Origin: JADLBR01 sp020847615
Lineage (GTDB): Bacteria > Verrucomicrobiota > Verrucomicrobiia > JADLBR01
Assembly: GCA_026646655.1 (NCBI GenBank)
Contig: JAPKHT010000012.1
Span: 9,792-73,791 of the forward strand
Direction of reading: 5' to 3'
DNA length: 64,000 nucleotides
Each line of letters opens with the position of its first letter. Positions within the stretch are counted from its first letter, which is position 1. Under the pieces are notes generated by a model. That model was not told where the DNA came from. It saw nothing but the letters and a program-made list of their open reading frames with translations, and made no database searches. Below are positions 30,301-37,916 of this stretch, piece after piece. The position numbers were made by a program, and so were the translations under genes.

Positions 30301-30589
30301 CCGCATCGACGCGCGCGATGACGCATTCAGGGGCGGCAAGAGCGGGTTCGCCGCGATCATTCCCGGCCGCGCCCTCGAGAGCGAGCTCGTGCGCCGCATC
30401 CTCCTGCCGCGCGAGGACGAGGAGGCGATGCCGCCCTCGAACAAGCCCGCCCTGCGCGACGAGGAGGTCATGCGCCTCGTTCGCTGGATCAATGCCGGCG
30501 CCCCGTGGCCGGGACAGGCCCCGGCCGCGGCGAGCGCCCCCGCCCAGGCGCCACCCGCCCTCGCCGCGACCGCGTCGCCGGCAAAGTGA
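27299..30589 (+). CDS. cytochrome c - WD40 - coiled coil - DUF2231-like - cytochrome c protein
   Basis: The product is about 1096 residues with this order: signal peptide (VGLLALIGPALALPALA), a Planctomycete-type cytochrome c domain with CAGCH (C41-H45), a WD40 propeller at about 175-465, and a 300-residue Ala/Lys/Glu-rich coiled coil (470-790). A four-helix membrane domain like DUF2231 (LVMLHLPIGILLVAFVLEM, RGHKWLG, LLAGHAGGELTHG) comes next, then a second cytochrome domain with CQSCH (C988-H992). The conserved histidines of the membrane domain could bind haem b or quinone (inference). I prefer the GTG at 27299, with GAGG 8 nt upstream and a clean signal peptide; a GTG at 27239 is possible. 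It closes the DUF1501 four-gene unit. Confidence 0.88.
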   Translation: MSAKSTRVGLLALIGPALALPALADPPNFDEQVKPILRAQCAGCHNPGTARGGLDLSSFGALMRGGSSGDAVVPGDPDASTLFQLLSHQREPHMPPNAPRRPDAELEVVRAWIAGGLIEKKGGAAQAAAKSKVDLRVAGSAMKRPDGPPPMPRGLSLQPVSRPGRPGPVLALAASPWAPLVALGGAGQVALYRTDDLELLGVLPFGDGEPRVLKFSRSGKLLICGGGIGARQGRVVIWDVVTGKGLSEVGDEFDSVLAADISPDQGAIALGGPARLVRVYAADDGRLLRDIKKHTDWVTAIEYSPDGVLLSTGDRSGGLVLWEAESGQEFQVLQGHQGAITDVSWRKDAEVLASASEDGTIRLWNPNDGKQIKQWKAHDGGVLSLEYAHDGRIVSSGRDRRVRVWDGSGKQERAVEGFNEIVLSVAVSEDGKRAIAGDWGGHVAVIDATTGERAGALLANPPTLAEHIEQTIAAIASSREKIAAAEAQLAKARSAATDQGASLAAVKSRAAETEKRFKEAEAHAAALAKTAEIAAADLEKAKASLTSKEGAIGAIAARRKVEGEKLAVASAALVPMEAAVAEQKKKADALVAAHAAAKADSDANAADAAKAETANRAAQEAQAATAEWERLSKALADARANAGTLAAALKAIDAEAATASAEADALRKATEEKKKLAADAAAKRAEAEGARQAAAAARNDAGKALAATSPKADAAKKQAGELEQALDKARREMVSSEARLQRARDAQLDELLRAAARRIAPNAKEPPPLPDLVRAATVALEKLRPSDIRGDTNAVASAPADAGIAAGAPRGPMAQPPWFFLGRFHLVMLHLPIGILLVAFVLEMDFLWRRNDWSGRVAGQMLFLGAAMAALTALLGLLLALEPGYDPLEIRGHKWLGIAATVGAIGAALTRRLTPKWGRATYWTLLGQAVLCTLLAGHAGGELTHGKGFLTRYLPHWFASATGGQVAASPAEGSEFHAAIQPIFEANCQSCHGAERQSGGFRIDARDDAFRGGKSGFAAIIPGRALESELVRRILLPREDEEAMPPSNKPALRDEEVMRLVRWINAGAPWPGQAPAAASAPAQAPPALAATASPAK

Positions 30590-30637
30590 CCGGGCCACTC
30601 GGGCGCGTGGGCAGGAGCCCGCGGCGGAAGCTCGACG

Positions 30638-31972
30638 TCATCCTCGCGGCGTGGCGCGAAACCAGAGCCGCAGCCAGTAGCGGATGCGGGAGCGCCCGAG
30701 GATGTCGCCGAGCAACTCGTCGAAACTTGCGGCGGCGGGCTCCTCGAGCCTGGGGCAGAGCGCGCCCGCCGTCGTGAATAGGACGGTCAGGACGGCGAAG
30801 AGCACGCTGAACCGGTTCCACTCGATGCCCGCCCACGCCACCGCCATCGGGCCGCACGCGTCGACCAACAGACCCCAGAGGATGGGGGCGATGCCGAGCG
30901 TGACGCTTCCCACCACGGAAAATATCGCGAAATAGTGACTGCGCCCCTCCATCGGCGCGGTGATCATGGCAAGTCGGACGTTCGCGAGGTTCATCATCGA
31001 GCCGGCCAGGCCGATCGCGAACATCAGGGCCCCGGCCAGCGCGTGCCCGAGGGGGAGCGCCTTGCCCGCGACCGCGGTCCATCCCGCGAGGGTGATGACC
31101 CAGAAGCAGGACGCGAAGAGCAGCACCGGCTTGCTGCCGCGCCTGTCGAGCAGCCTCGCTATGAGCAGCTGGTTGGTCAATCCGCCGACGAACATGAGGG
31201 AACTGAGCAACAATATGCGTTGCTCGGGCCAGTCGGCCATGCCCTTCAGAAAGGCGACCGCGAAGGTCAGGACGCCGCCGTTGGCCATCGCGTACGCGAT
31301 GTTCATGGCGAGCAATCTCCGGAATGGGCGCAGCCGCAGCATGTCGGGCAGGCGGGGCCGAGCGGCGGCCCGAACTTGCTCCACGCCGCGCTCGTCGGGT
31401 ATCCGGTTGAGAAAGATGAGGCTGATGCCGGAGCACGTCGCGCTGATGCCAAATATGACCGAGAATTGCCACGGGGCCGGATGCGTGCCGAGGACCCAGG
31501 CCGAGATCGAGAAGATGATGAGGCTGGCGGCGTTGACCATGGAGGCCTCCATGGTCAGGTATCGGCCGCGCAGCGGGGCGGGGATCAGGGCCGTGATCCA
31601 CGGCAGCCAACCGCAGCTGGATATGCCGCGCGATAGATTGAAGAGAAAGAGCAGCAACAGCAGCAGCGCGATCTGGCTGGAGGCCGGCAGCCACCCGGTG
31701 CCGAGTGGCACGAGGGCCGTGAGCGCCACGAACACGCTGCGCACCGTCCAGCCCGAGAGCACGAAGCGCCTGTAGCCGACCGAATCGACGAAGCGCGCGG
31801 CGGGTATCTGGAGGATCACCATCAGCGGCATCATGCCCGCGATGATGCCCAGCGTGGTGGCGCTCGCGTTCAGGCTCTTGGCGTAGAGCACCATCGGGCT
31901 GCCCAGGATGATCTGGAACGCCATCGCGTTGAACCAGGCGAACGCGTAGATGTTTCGGGTGCCCGGTGGCAT
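30638..31972 (-). CDS. MFS transporter
   Basis: The 444-residue product has about 12 hydrophobic helices in two halves, with a central loop near residues 195-215. It starts NIYAFAWFNAMAFQIILGSP; the segment after TM2 (IPAARFVDSVGYRRFVLSG) resembles the MFS loop 2-3 signature, and the C-half equivalent is RLLDRRGSKPVLLFA. The substrate is not identifiable, though the island it borders handles sugars. It is convergent with the cytochrome-WD40 gene, with only 48 bp between the stops. Confidence 0.85.
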   Translation of the reverse strand: MPPGTRNIYAFAWFNAMAFQIILGSPMVLYAKSLNASATTLGIIAGMMPLMVILQIPAARFVDSVGYRRFVLSGWTVRSVFVALTALVPLGTGWLPASSQIALLLLLLFLFNLSRGISSCGWLPWITALIPAPLRGRYLTMEASMVNAASLIIFSISAWVLGTHPAPWQFSVIFGISATCSGISLIFLNRIPDERGVEQVRAAARPRLPDMLRLRPFRRLLAMNIAYAMANGGVLTFAVAFLKGMADWPEQRILLLSSLMFVGGLTNQLLIARLLDRRGSKPVLLFASCFWVITLAGWTAVAGKALPLGHALAGALMFAIGLAGSMMNLANVRLAMITAPMEGRSHYFAIFSVVGSVTLGIAPILWGLLVDACGPMAVAWAGIEWNRFSVLFAVLTVLFTTAGALCPRLEEPAAASFDELLGDILGRSRIRYWLRLWFRATPRG

Positions 31973-32019
31973 GCAGGAACGATGGCGCGCGCGGCGCCCT
32001 TGTCATCACATTCCTCGGG

Positions 32020-32108
32020 CCAAACGCTGACGCGTTCGGCTACGGGTGAGTGTAGCCGAAGCCGTGAGGCTTTGGTGCCAATCCCGCCACACGGGCGGGA
32101 TCGGCTGC
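32020..32108. repeat. three REP modules in a row
   Basis: Module 1 (32020-32043, minus) has GTAG head and CCGAACGC/GTCA/GCGTTTGG. Module 2 (32052-32075, plus) has GTAG, CCGAAGCC, GTGA, GGCTTTGG. Module 3 (32078-32108, minus) has a GCAG head and an 11-bp stem CCGATCCCGCC/GGCGGGATTGG. All three keep a G-T wobble at the third base pair of the stem. Confidence 0.8.
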
Positions 32109-32165
32109 GGGCCCCGGTTCGCCCGGGCTTGCCAGCGCGGATGCCGGGCCGTTACGCTGGCCGCC

Positions 32166-33149
32166 ATGAAAAGACCGAGCCCGTGCCCCGGTTCCCTGAC
32201 GCGTCGTTCGCTGCTGCAGGCTGGCATCGGGACGCTGGCCGCCACCGCCGGTGCGGCGATGGCCGAGGTCAAGCCGGGTGCGGCCGCCGCCCCCGCGGGC
32301 GGCCTGCCCTGCGGCGATCTCTGCGGCGCGAAGATCAGCCGCGTGCTGCTGGGCGGCAACCTGATCTCGGGATTCATGCACTCCCGCGACCTGAAGTACG
32401 TGAACGCCCTGTTCAAGGCGTACGCGACCGAGGCGAAGATCCTCGAGACGCTGAAGGTCGCGGAGGCCCACGGCATCAACACCGTATTCGAGACGGGTGG
32501 CCAGTTCGTGCAGCGCTACAACCGCGAGTTCGGCGGCAAGATGCAGTTCATCCCACACATCAAGGTCGATGTGAAACAGAGCGAGACGGAGTTGAACGAC
32601 CACATCGCACAGCAGGCCGACACGGGCGCGGTGGCGCTGTACGTCTGGGGCGTGGCCGCGGACAAACTGCTCAAGGCCGGCGAGATCGACCGGCTCGCGC
32701 GCGCGGTCGAGTTGGCCAAGGTCACGGGGCTGCCCATCGGCGTGGGCGGCCACTCCCTGCTGGTCGCCCAGGCCTGCGAGAAGCACGGCATACCCTGCGA
32801 CTTCTACGTCAAGACCTTCCACCGGGACGATTATCCCTCGGCGACGCCCAAGGCGCTGCGCAAGGAGTTCATCTGGCTCGATGGCGGCGAGGGCTGGTAC
32901 GACAACATGTGGTGCATCAATCCCGAGGAGACCGCGGAGTTCATGTCGTCGGTGAAGAAGCCTTGGATCGCCTTCAAGGTCCTCGCCGCCGGCGCGATCC
33001 ACCCCCGCGTGGGATTCCAGCACGCCTTCCAGCATGGCGCGGATTTCATCGCGGTCGGGATGATGGACTTCCAGATCGCCGAGAACTGCCAGCTCGCCAA
33101 CCAATACATCGCGGCATCCATGTCGCGGCAGCGCCCCTGGTGTGCGTGA
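32166..33149 (+). CDS. Tat-exported TIM-barrel-like protein, function unknown
   Basis: The 327-residue product has a twin-arginine signal (LTRRSLLQAGIGTLAATAGA) and a barrel-like alternation of strands and helices (ISRVLLGGNLISGFMHSRDL, GINTVFETGGQFVQRYN, FIPHIKVDV, GAVALYVWGVAADK, GLPIGVGGHSLLVAQACEKH). I do not recognise a named family; relatives are exported proteins of the PVC group, and an aldo/keto-reductase-like or sugar-isomerase-like origin is possible. ATG 32166 was chosen because it gives a compact Tat n-region. The end overlaps the GTG of the next gene by 8 nt. Confidence 0.7.
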   Translation: MKRPSPCPGSLTRRSLLQAGIGTLAATAGAAMAEVKPGAAAAPAGGLPCGDLCGAKISRVLLGGNLISGFMHSRDLKYVNALFKAYATEAKILETLKVAEAHGINTVFETGGQFVQRYNREFGGKMQFIPHIKVDVKQSETELNDHIAQQADTGAVALYVWGVAADKLLKAGEIDRLARAVELAKVTGLPIGVGGHSLLVAQACEKHGIPCDFYVKTFHRDDYPSATPKALRKEFIWLDGGEGWYDNMWCINPEETAEFMSSVKKPWIAFKVLAAGAIHPRVGFQHAFQHGADFIAVGMMDFQIAENCQLANQYIAASMSRQRPWCA

Positions 33150-34473
33150 GGCATTGATTCTAATCTTGGCCGGCGCGCCGTGGCTCGCGCTGGCCGACGA
33201 CTGGCCGAAGTGGCGCGGGCCGGCCCGGGACGGCGTGTGGCGCGAGGAGGGCATCGTGGAAGCGTTGCCCGCGGCGTTGCCCGTTAGGTGGCGGGCGCCG
33301 ATCGGCGGCGGTTTCGCCGGCCCGGCGGTTGCGCGGGGGCGCGTCTATGTCTGCGACCGCGTCAGGCCGGGCGGTTCGCCCGAGCCCGAGAACCGGTGGA
33401 ACCTGACCGATCCCGTCGATGGCGGCGAGCGAATCCTGTGCCTCGATGCGGCGACGGGAAAGGTGCTCTGGGAGCATCGGTATCCGTGCCGCTACCGCAT
33501 CAGTTATCCCGTGGGACCGAGGGCGACGCCCACCGTCGATGGCGGCCTGGTGTTCGCGCTGGGCGCGATGGGGGATCTCTTGTGTTTGGATGCAGCGTCT
33601 GGAAAGGTGGTCTGGAGGAAGAACTATGTCACGGATTTTGGGACGCGGATGAATCCGTGGGGGATGGCCTCGGCGCCGCTGGTGGACGGGCCGAGGCTGA
33701 TCGTGATGGTCGGCGGGAGCGAGGGCCGCGGCGTGATGGCCCTGGACAAGGGGACCGGCGAGGAACTCTGGCGCTCGCTGGATTGCGATGATCCGGGCTA
33801 CGCGTCGCCGATCCTGATCGAACACGCGGGCAAGCGGCAGCTGATCGTGTGGAATCCGGTGGGGCTCCACGGGCTGGACCCGGATACGGGCGCGGTGCAA
33901 TGGGGCCTGCCATTTCCGTGCAAGATGGGGCACTCGGTGGCCACGCCCATTTTCGACGCGGAGAGGCGCCAGCTATTCGTGACGGCGTTCTTTAATGGGC
34001 CGCTCATGGTGCGCCTCGGGGCCGACGGCGCCGGGGCGCAGGCGCTGTGGCGCGGCACCAGCGAGAGCGAGCGTCCGGATCGCACGGATAAATTGCACGG
34101 GCTCATGTGCACCCCGGCGATCGCGGGCGATCACATCTATGGCGTGTGCAGCTATGGGCACCTCCGCTGCCTGAGGGTGGACACGGGGGAACGCGTCTGG
34201 GCCACGCTCGAGGCGACGGGAGAGGAACGATGGTCCAACGCCTTCCTCGTGCGGCACCGCGACCGATTCTTCATCTGCAACGAGCATGGCGACCTCATCC
34301 TCGCGCGGCTGTCGCCCGACGGATATGCCGAACTCGGCCGCGCGCGACTGATCGAGCCGACGACCAACGCGGGCCGCCGCATGGTGGTCTGGTCGCATCC
34401 CGCTTTCGCGGACCGAAGCATTTTTGCGCGGAATGATCGGGAGATCGTCCGCGCGGATTTGAGCGCGCGCTGA
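33142..34473 (+). CDS. exported PQQ-type beta-propeller protein
   Basis: The 443-residue product has a short signal peptide (ending LALA-DDWPKWRGP). The DWPxWRGP opening and the repeated LDAATGKVLWEH, LDAASGKVVWRK, LDKGTGEELWRS and VDTGERVWATLE blocks are the PQQ-like propeller repeats. Members of this exported family in the PVC group usually lack the catalytic residues of PQQ dehydrogenases and may bind sugars or act as electron-transfer partners. The GTG start overlaps the preceding gene. The stop TGA is the first base triplet of a 15-bp direct repeat at 34469-34506 that leads into a REP element. Confidence 0.85.
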   Translation: MREALILILAGAPWLALADDWPKWRGPARDGVWREEGIVEALPAALPVRWRAPIGGGFAGPAVARGRVYVCDRVRPGGSPEPENRWNLTDPVDGGERILCLDAATGKVLWEHRYPCRYRISYPVGPRATPTVDGGLVFALGAMGDLLCLDAASGKVVWRKNYVTDFGTRMNPWGMASAPLVDGPRLIVMVGGSEGRGVMALDKGTGEELWRSLDCDDPGYASPILIEHAGKRQLIVWNPVGLHGLDPDTGAVQWGLPFPCKMGHSVATPIFDAERRQLFVTAFFNGPLMVRLGADGAGAQALWRGTSESERPDRTDKLHGLMCTPAIAGDHIYGVCSYGHLRCLRVDTGERVWATLEATGEERWSNAFLVRHRDRFFICNEHGDLILARLSPDGYAELGRARLIEPTTNAGRRMVVWSHPAFADRSIFARNDREIVRADLSAR

Positions 34474-34507
34474 CTCGAGAGTTTCCGTATCGCTGACTCG
34501 AGAGTTC

Positions 34508-34578
34508 GTAGCCACGGTCGCCAGACCGTGGACGCGTCGGCCGAGCGCGCGGGCCCATCTCTGCGCGAGATGGGCTAC
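34508..34578. repeat. REPIN of a second sequence family
   Basis: Left arm: GTAG, CCACGGTC, loop GCCA, GACCGTGG (perfect stem). Right arm on the minus strand: GTAG, CCCATCTC, then GCGCA, GAGATGGG. The heads point outward at 34508 and 34578, enclosing 71 bp. The left arm matches the module at 18972. Confidence 0.8.
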
Positions 34579-34638
34579 GATCCGGGGCATCGGCGAAAAA
34601 TCCTTGCCGTCGTCCCGGTGTTCTCTGATCTTCTGCGC

Positions 34639-35412
34639 ATGTACGAGAACACACCCTTTTGTTTGAAGGGCCGGACGGCGCTGGTGACGGGTGGGAGCCG
34701 GGGGCTGGGTCGGGAGATGGCGAAGATTTTGGCGCAGGCCGGCGCGGAGGTGGCGATCTGCAGCCGGACGCCGGCGGGTGTCGGGGAGGCCGCGAGGCAG
34801 CTCTCCGCCGAGACCGGCGCGCGCGTCGAGGGCCTCGTGGCGGACGTCGGCAAGCGCGCGGAGACCGAGCGGCTTGCGAAGGAGGCCGTGGCTCGCATGG
34901 GCAAGATCGACATCCTTTTCAGCAACGCGGGGTGGAACGTCCCGCAGACCGCAGAATCAATCCGGGACGAGGATTGGGATTCGCTGGTGGAGTTGAACGT
35001 GACCAGCTCCATGGTGCTCACGCGCGCGCTGGCGCCGGGCATGGTGGCGCGCAAATGGGGCAGGATCATATATACCTCATCGATCATGGCCTTCGTGAGC
35101 ACGCCTGAGCGGCCCGCCTACAGCGCGACCAAGGCCGCGCTGCATGGGCTGGTCAAGGCGAATTGCCTCCATCTCGGCGCGCACGGCATCACGGTCAACT
35201 GCATCTGCCCGGGCCCGTTCGCCACGGAGATGCCGATGTCGATCCTGAGCGCCGACCAGCAAAAGCGCTTCGCCGACCGCACCGCGCTCGGGCGCTGGGG
35301 CCAGCCGCACGAACTGGCTCCCGCGGCACTGCTCCTCGCCTCGGAGGCGGGGGGCTACATCACCGGAAGCATCCTCGTCGTCGATGGAGGGGTGACCATT
35401 CGGATGTTCTGA
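34639..35412 (+). CDS. short-chain dehydrogenase/reductase (classical SDR)
   Basis: The 257-residue protein is a cytoplasmic NAD(P)-dependent oxidoreductase. It shows the TGGSRGLG cofactor motif, the NAG motif (LFSNAGWNVP), catalytic Ser and YSATK in the YxxxK site, and the closing GSILVVDGG. Enzymes of this subgroup reduce or oxidise sugars, sugar acids or 3-oxoacyl substrates. Next to a GRP sugar permease and a sugar-acid dehydratase in the same island, a sugar alcohol or aldonate substrate is plausible but not shown. ATG 34639 gives the family start (MYENTPFCLKGRTALVTGG); the upstream frame runs through REP sequence. Confidence 0.92.
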   Translation: MYENTPFCLKGRTALVTGGSRGLGREMAKILAQAGAEVAICSRTPAGVGEAARQLSAETGARVEGLVADVGKRAETERLAKEAVARMGKIDILFSNAGWNVPQTAESIRDEDWDSLVELNVTSSMVLTRALAPGMVARKWGRIIYTSSIMAFVSTPERPAYSATKAALHGLVKANCLHLGAHGITVNCICPGPFATEMPMSILSADQQKRFADRTALGRWGQPHELAPAALLLASEAGGYITGSILVVDGGVTIRMF

Positions 35413-35469
35413 GCCGAGGGGCGCGGCTTTGCGCGTGACCCGCGCCACGCGGGGGTGCAGATTCATTTC

Positions 35470-37821
35470 ATGGGGATGCGCCAGATCTGTCGGCTGCAGG
35501 CCGCGGCCCTCGCGTTCTTGGGGATGCCGGTGGCGGCCGCCCGGCCGGGTCAAGCGCCGGCCGCGAGCGGTGGGCCGGTGAGGATCATCTTTGACACCGA
35601 CATGGACAGCGATTGCGATGACGCGGGGGCGCTGGCCGTGCTGCACGCGCTGGCGGATCGCGGCGAGGTCGAGATCCTCGCCACGGTGGTGAGCTCACTC
35701 TACCAGTGGAACGTGCCGTGCGTTGAGGCGATCAACCGCTATTACGGGCGGCCGGATCTGCCCATCGGATCCCCGAAGCGCGATGCGGTCGACAGCCATG
35801 CCGGCTCGCGATACGCCCGCCAGATCGCCGAATCCTGCGTCACCCGGCTGAAGTCGAATGCCGGGGCGGCGGACGCCGTCCGGATTTACCGGCGAGCGCT
35901 TGCGTCGCAGGACGACGGCGCCGTGGTCATCGTCAGCGTCGGCGACCTGACCAACCTCCGGAATCTGCTGCGCAGCCCGGCTGACGAGTTCAGCGACCTC
36001 GCGGGCCCAGAGCTGGTGCGGCGCAAGGTGGCGCGATGGGTGTGCATGGGTGGGCGCTACCCGAGCCATCTCGACCCGAAGGTCTACGGCAACTTCAAGA
36101 CGGACCCAACTTCGACCGTTGAGGTCGCCCGCGATTGGCCCACCGATTTGGTCTTCACCGGGCTCGGCGAGGACATCCTCACCGGCTCGCGCCTGAAGGA
36201 GACGCCCCCCGACAACCCCGTGCGCCGGGCCTACGAGCTGTACCTCGGCGATGCGCCCGCGCGCCCGAGCTGGGACGAGGTCGCCGTGCTGTACGCGGCC
36301 CGGCCCGATGCCCCTTTCTGGCGGACGTGCACGATTGGTCACAACCATATCTTCCCCAACGGCACGAACGAGTGGCGGGACCAGCCCGATAGCGGCAACC
36401 ACGTGCTGTTGCTTCTCCGGGACGCGGCCCGCGATGAGGTCGGCGCGCGCATCGACGGGCTCATGGTCCAGCCGCCAAAATGCGGGCGGCCCGCCGCCGG
36501 GGCGTCCGCGATCGGGCCGAGGGCCGCCCACCCCTGGTCGCCTCACCCCAAGGCGGCGCCGGTCACCGAGAGGCGCGGCGACGCGTTCGCCGCGGATGCC
36601 AATGGGACGCGGACGTGCAGCGGCGGCTGGCAATGGCGATTCGACGGCATCGAGCCTGGAAAGACCTACGAGATCGCCATCGAGGCGTCGTATCGCGAGA
36701 TCGCCGTGCCGCGGGACGCCCTGACGTGCGTCGCCATCTGGGGCGCGCCCGCCCCAGACCAGGACCGCGCGGGTGCGATCTGGGAGTACCTGCTGCCGGG
36801 GCCTTGCGTGGACGACCGGGTCGGATTCTCGCGCCGGGCCGTGGCCCCCGAGCGCGCGACCAACCTCACCGTCCGCGCGACCCTGCGCTGGACCGCAACG
36901 GGAAAGACCCTGTGGCACGCGCCCCGCGTGGCCCTCGCGAAGGAGCCTCTCGTGAAATCGCCGCCCGTGCGCGTCTGCGTCGTCACGGGACACCACACGG
37001 AGCGCCGGGGGAGGCAGTTCAAGACAGTCCAGGACAACGTCGATTTCTACGGGGCGCTCTGCGAGGACGCGTGCCAGAATGAGCGGCCCCGGCTGATCGT
37101 TTTGCCGGAGATCGCGCTCCAGTGGGGCGTGCCCGGCGAGGCCATCGATCTCGCGGTGCCGGCCCCGGGGCCGGAGACGGAGGCGTTCGCGGCGATCGCC
37201 CGCAGGCATCGCACGCGGATCGCCCTCGGGATGCACGAGCGCGATGGCGACGCCGTGCACAACAGCGTTATCTTGATCGGGCCCAACGGATCCATCGAGG
37301 GCCGATATCGGAAAGTCCATCTCGCGGCGGATGGCGAGGATACCTCGGGTGTCCTTCCGGGCGACGGCTTCCCGGTCTTCGACACCGATATCGGCCGAAT
37401 CGGTTTCAACATCTGCATGGACAGTTCCGCGGCCGAGTCCTCGCGCATGGTCGGCCTCAACGGCGCGGAACTTCTGCTGCTCCCGATCATGGGCGACCAT
37501 CGCGCCGACCGCTGGAGTTTCGGTCAGCCAATATTCAACGAGGACCGCTGGCGCGCGATCATGCGGACGCACGCGATCGACAACCAGCTCTGCATGGTCG
37601 TCGCGCGCAACAACGCCCTGGGCAGCTGCATCATCGACCGCAAGGGCGAGATCTTGGCTTGGAACGACGGCGACCGCCCGTACATCGCGGCAGACGTGGG
37701 CCTCGGCGAGGGGCACCGCATCTGGCAGGGCGGCTGTTTCCGCGACGTGAACTGGTTCCAGCGGCGCCCGCACCTCTACGGGCCCTTCACCGACACGGCC
37801 AATCACGGCGGCTCGAGGTGA
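35470..37821 (+). CDS. exported nucleoside-hydrolase-like / nitrilase-superfamily fusion
   Basis: The 783-residue product has a signal peptide (MRQICRLQAAALAFLGMPVA). Residues of about 35-345 form an inosine-uridine nucleoside hydrolase domain with the calcium-binding FDTDMDSDCDDAGAL motif. About 355-490 is a beta-sandwich-like linker (GWQWRFDGIEPGKTYEIAIE). About 495-770 is a carbon-nitrogen hydrolase domain with the Glu-Lys-Cys triad: E546 in VLPEIALQW, K615 in YRKVHL, C648 in FNICMDSS. The family normally has these as separate enzymes. The natural substrate is unknown; an N-glycoside whose released amide or ureide is then hydrolysed would fit (inference). GTG 35455 is an alternative start. 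Confidence 0.87.
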   Translation: MGMRQICRLQAAALAFLGMPVAAARPGQAPAASGGPVRIIFDTDMDSDCDDAGALAVLHALADRGEVEILATVVSSLYQWNVPCVEAINRYYGRPDLPIGSPKRDAVDSHAGSRYARQIAESCVTRLKSNAGAADAVRIYRRALASQDDGAVVIVSVGDLTNLRNLLRSPADEFSDLAGPELVRRKVARWVCMGGRYPSHLDPKVYGNFKTDPTSTVEVARDWPTDLVFTGLGEDILTGSRLKETPPDNPVRRAYELYLGDAPARPSWDEVAVLYAARPDAPFWRTCTIGHNHIFPNGTNEWRDQPDSGNHVLLLLRDAARDEVGARIDGLMVQPPKCGRPAAGASAIGPRAAHPWSPHPKAAPVTERRGDAFAADANGTRTCSGGWQWRFDGIEPGKTYEIAIEASYREIAVPRDALTCVAIWGAPAPDQDRAGAIWEYLLPGPCVDDRVGFSRRAVAPERATNLTVRATLRWTATGKTLWHAPRVALAKEPLVKSPPVRVCVVTGHHTERRGRQFKTVQDNVDFYGALCEDACQNERPRLIVLPEIALQWGVPGEAIDLAVPAPGPETEAFAAIARRHRTRIALGMHERDGDAVHNSVILIGPNGSIEGRYRKVHLAADGEDTSGVLPGDGFPVFDTDIGRIGFNICMDSSAAESSRMVGLNGAELLLLPIMGDHRADRWSFGQPIFNEDRWRAIMRTHAIDNQLCMVVARNNALGSCIIDRKGEILAWNDGDRPYIAADVGLGEGHRIWQGGCFRDVNWFQRRPHLYGPFTDTANHGGSR

Positions 37822-37916
37822 TCGCGCGCGGCTGATCCGCGGTCGCCGAATCGCATGGACGTTTGTCTGGAGGTGATAGAGACTGCGCGGGAGCGAACAC
37901 AAGAAGGAGACTGCGC

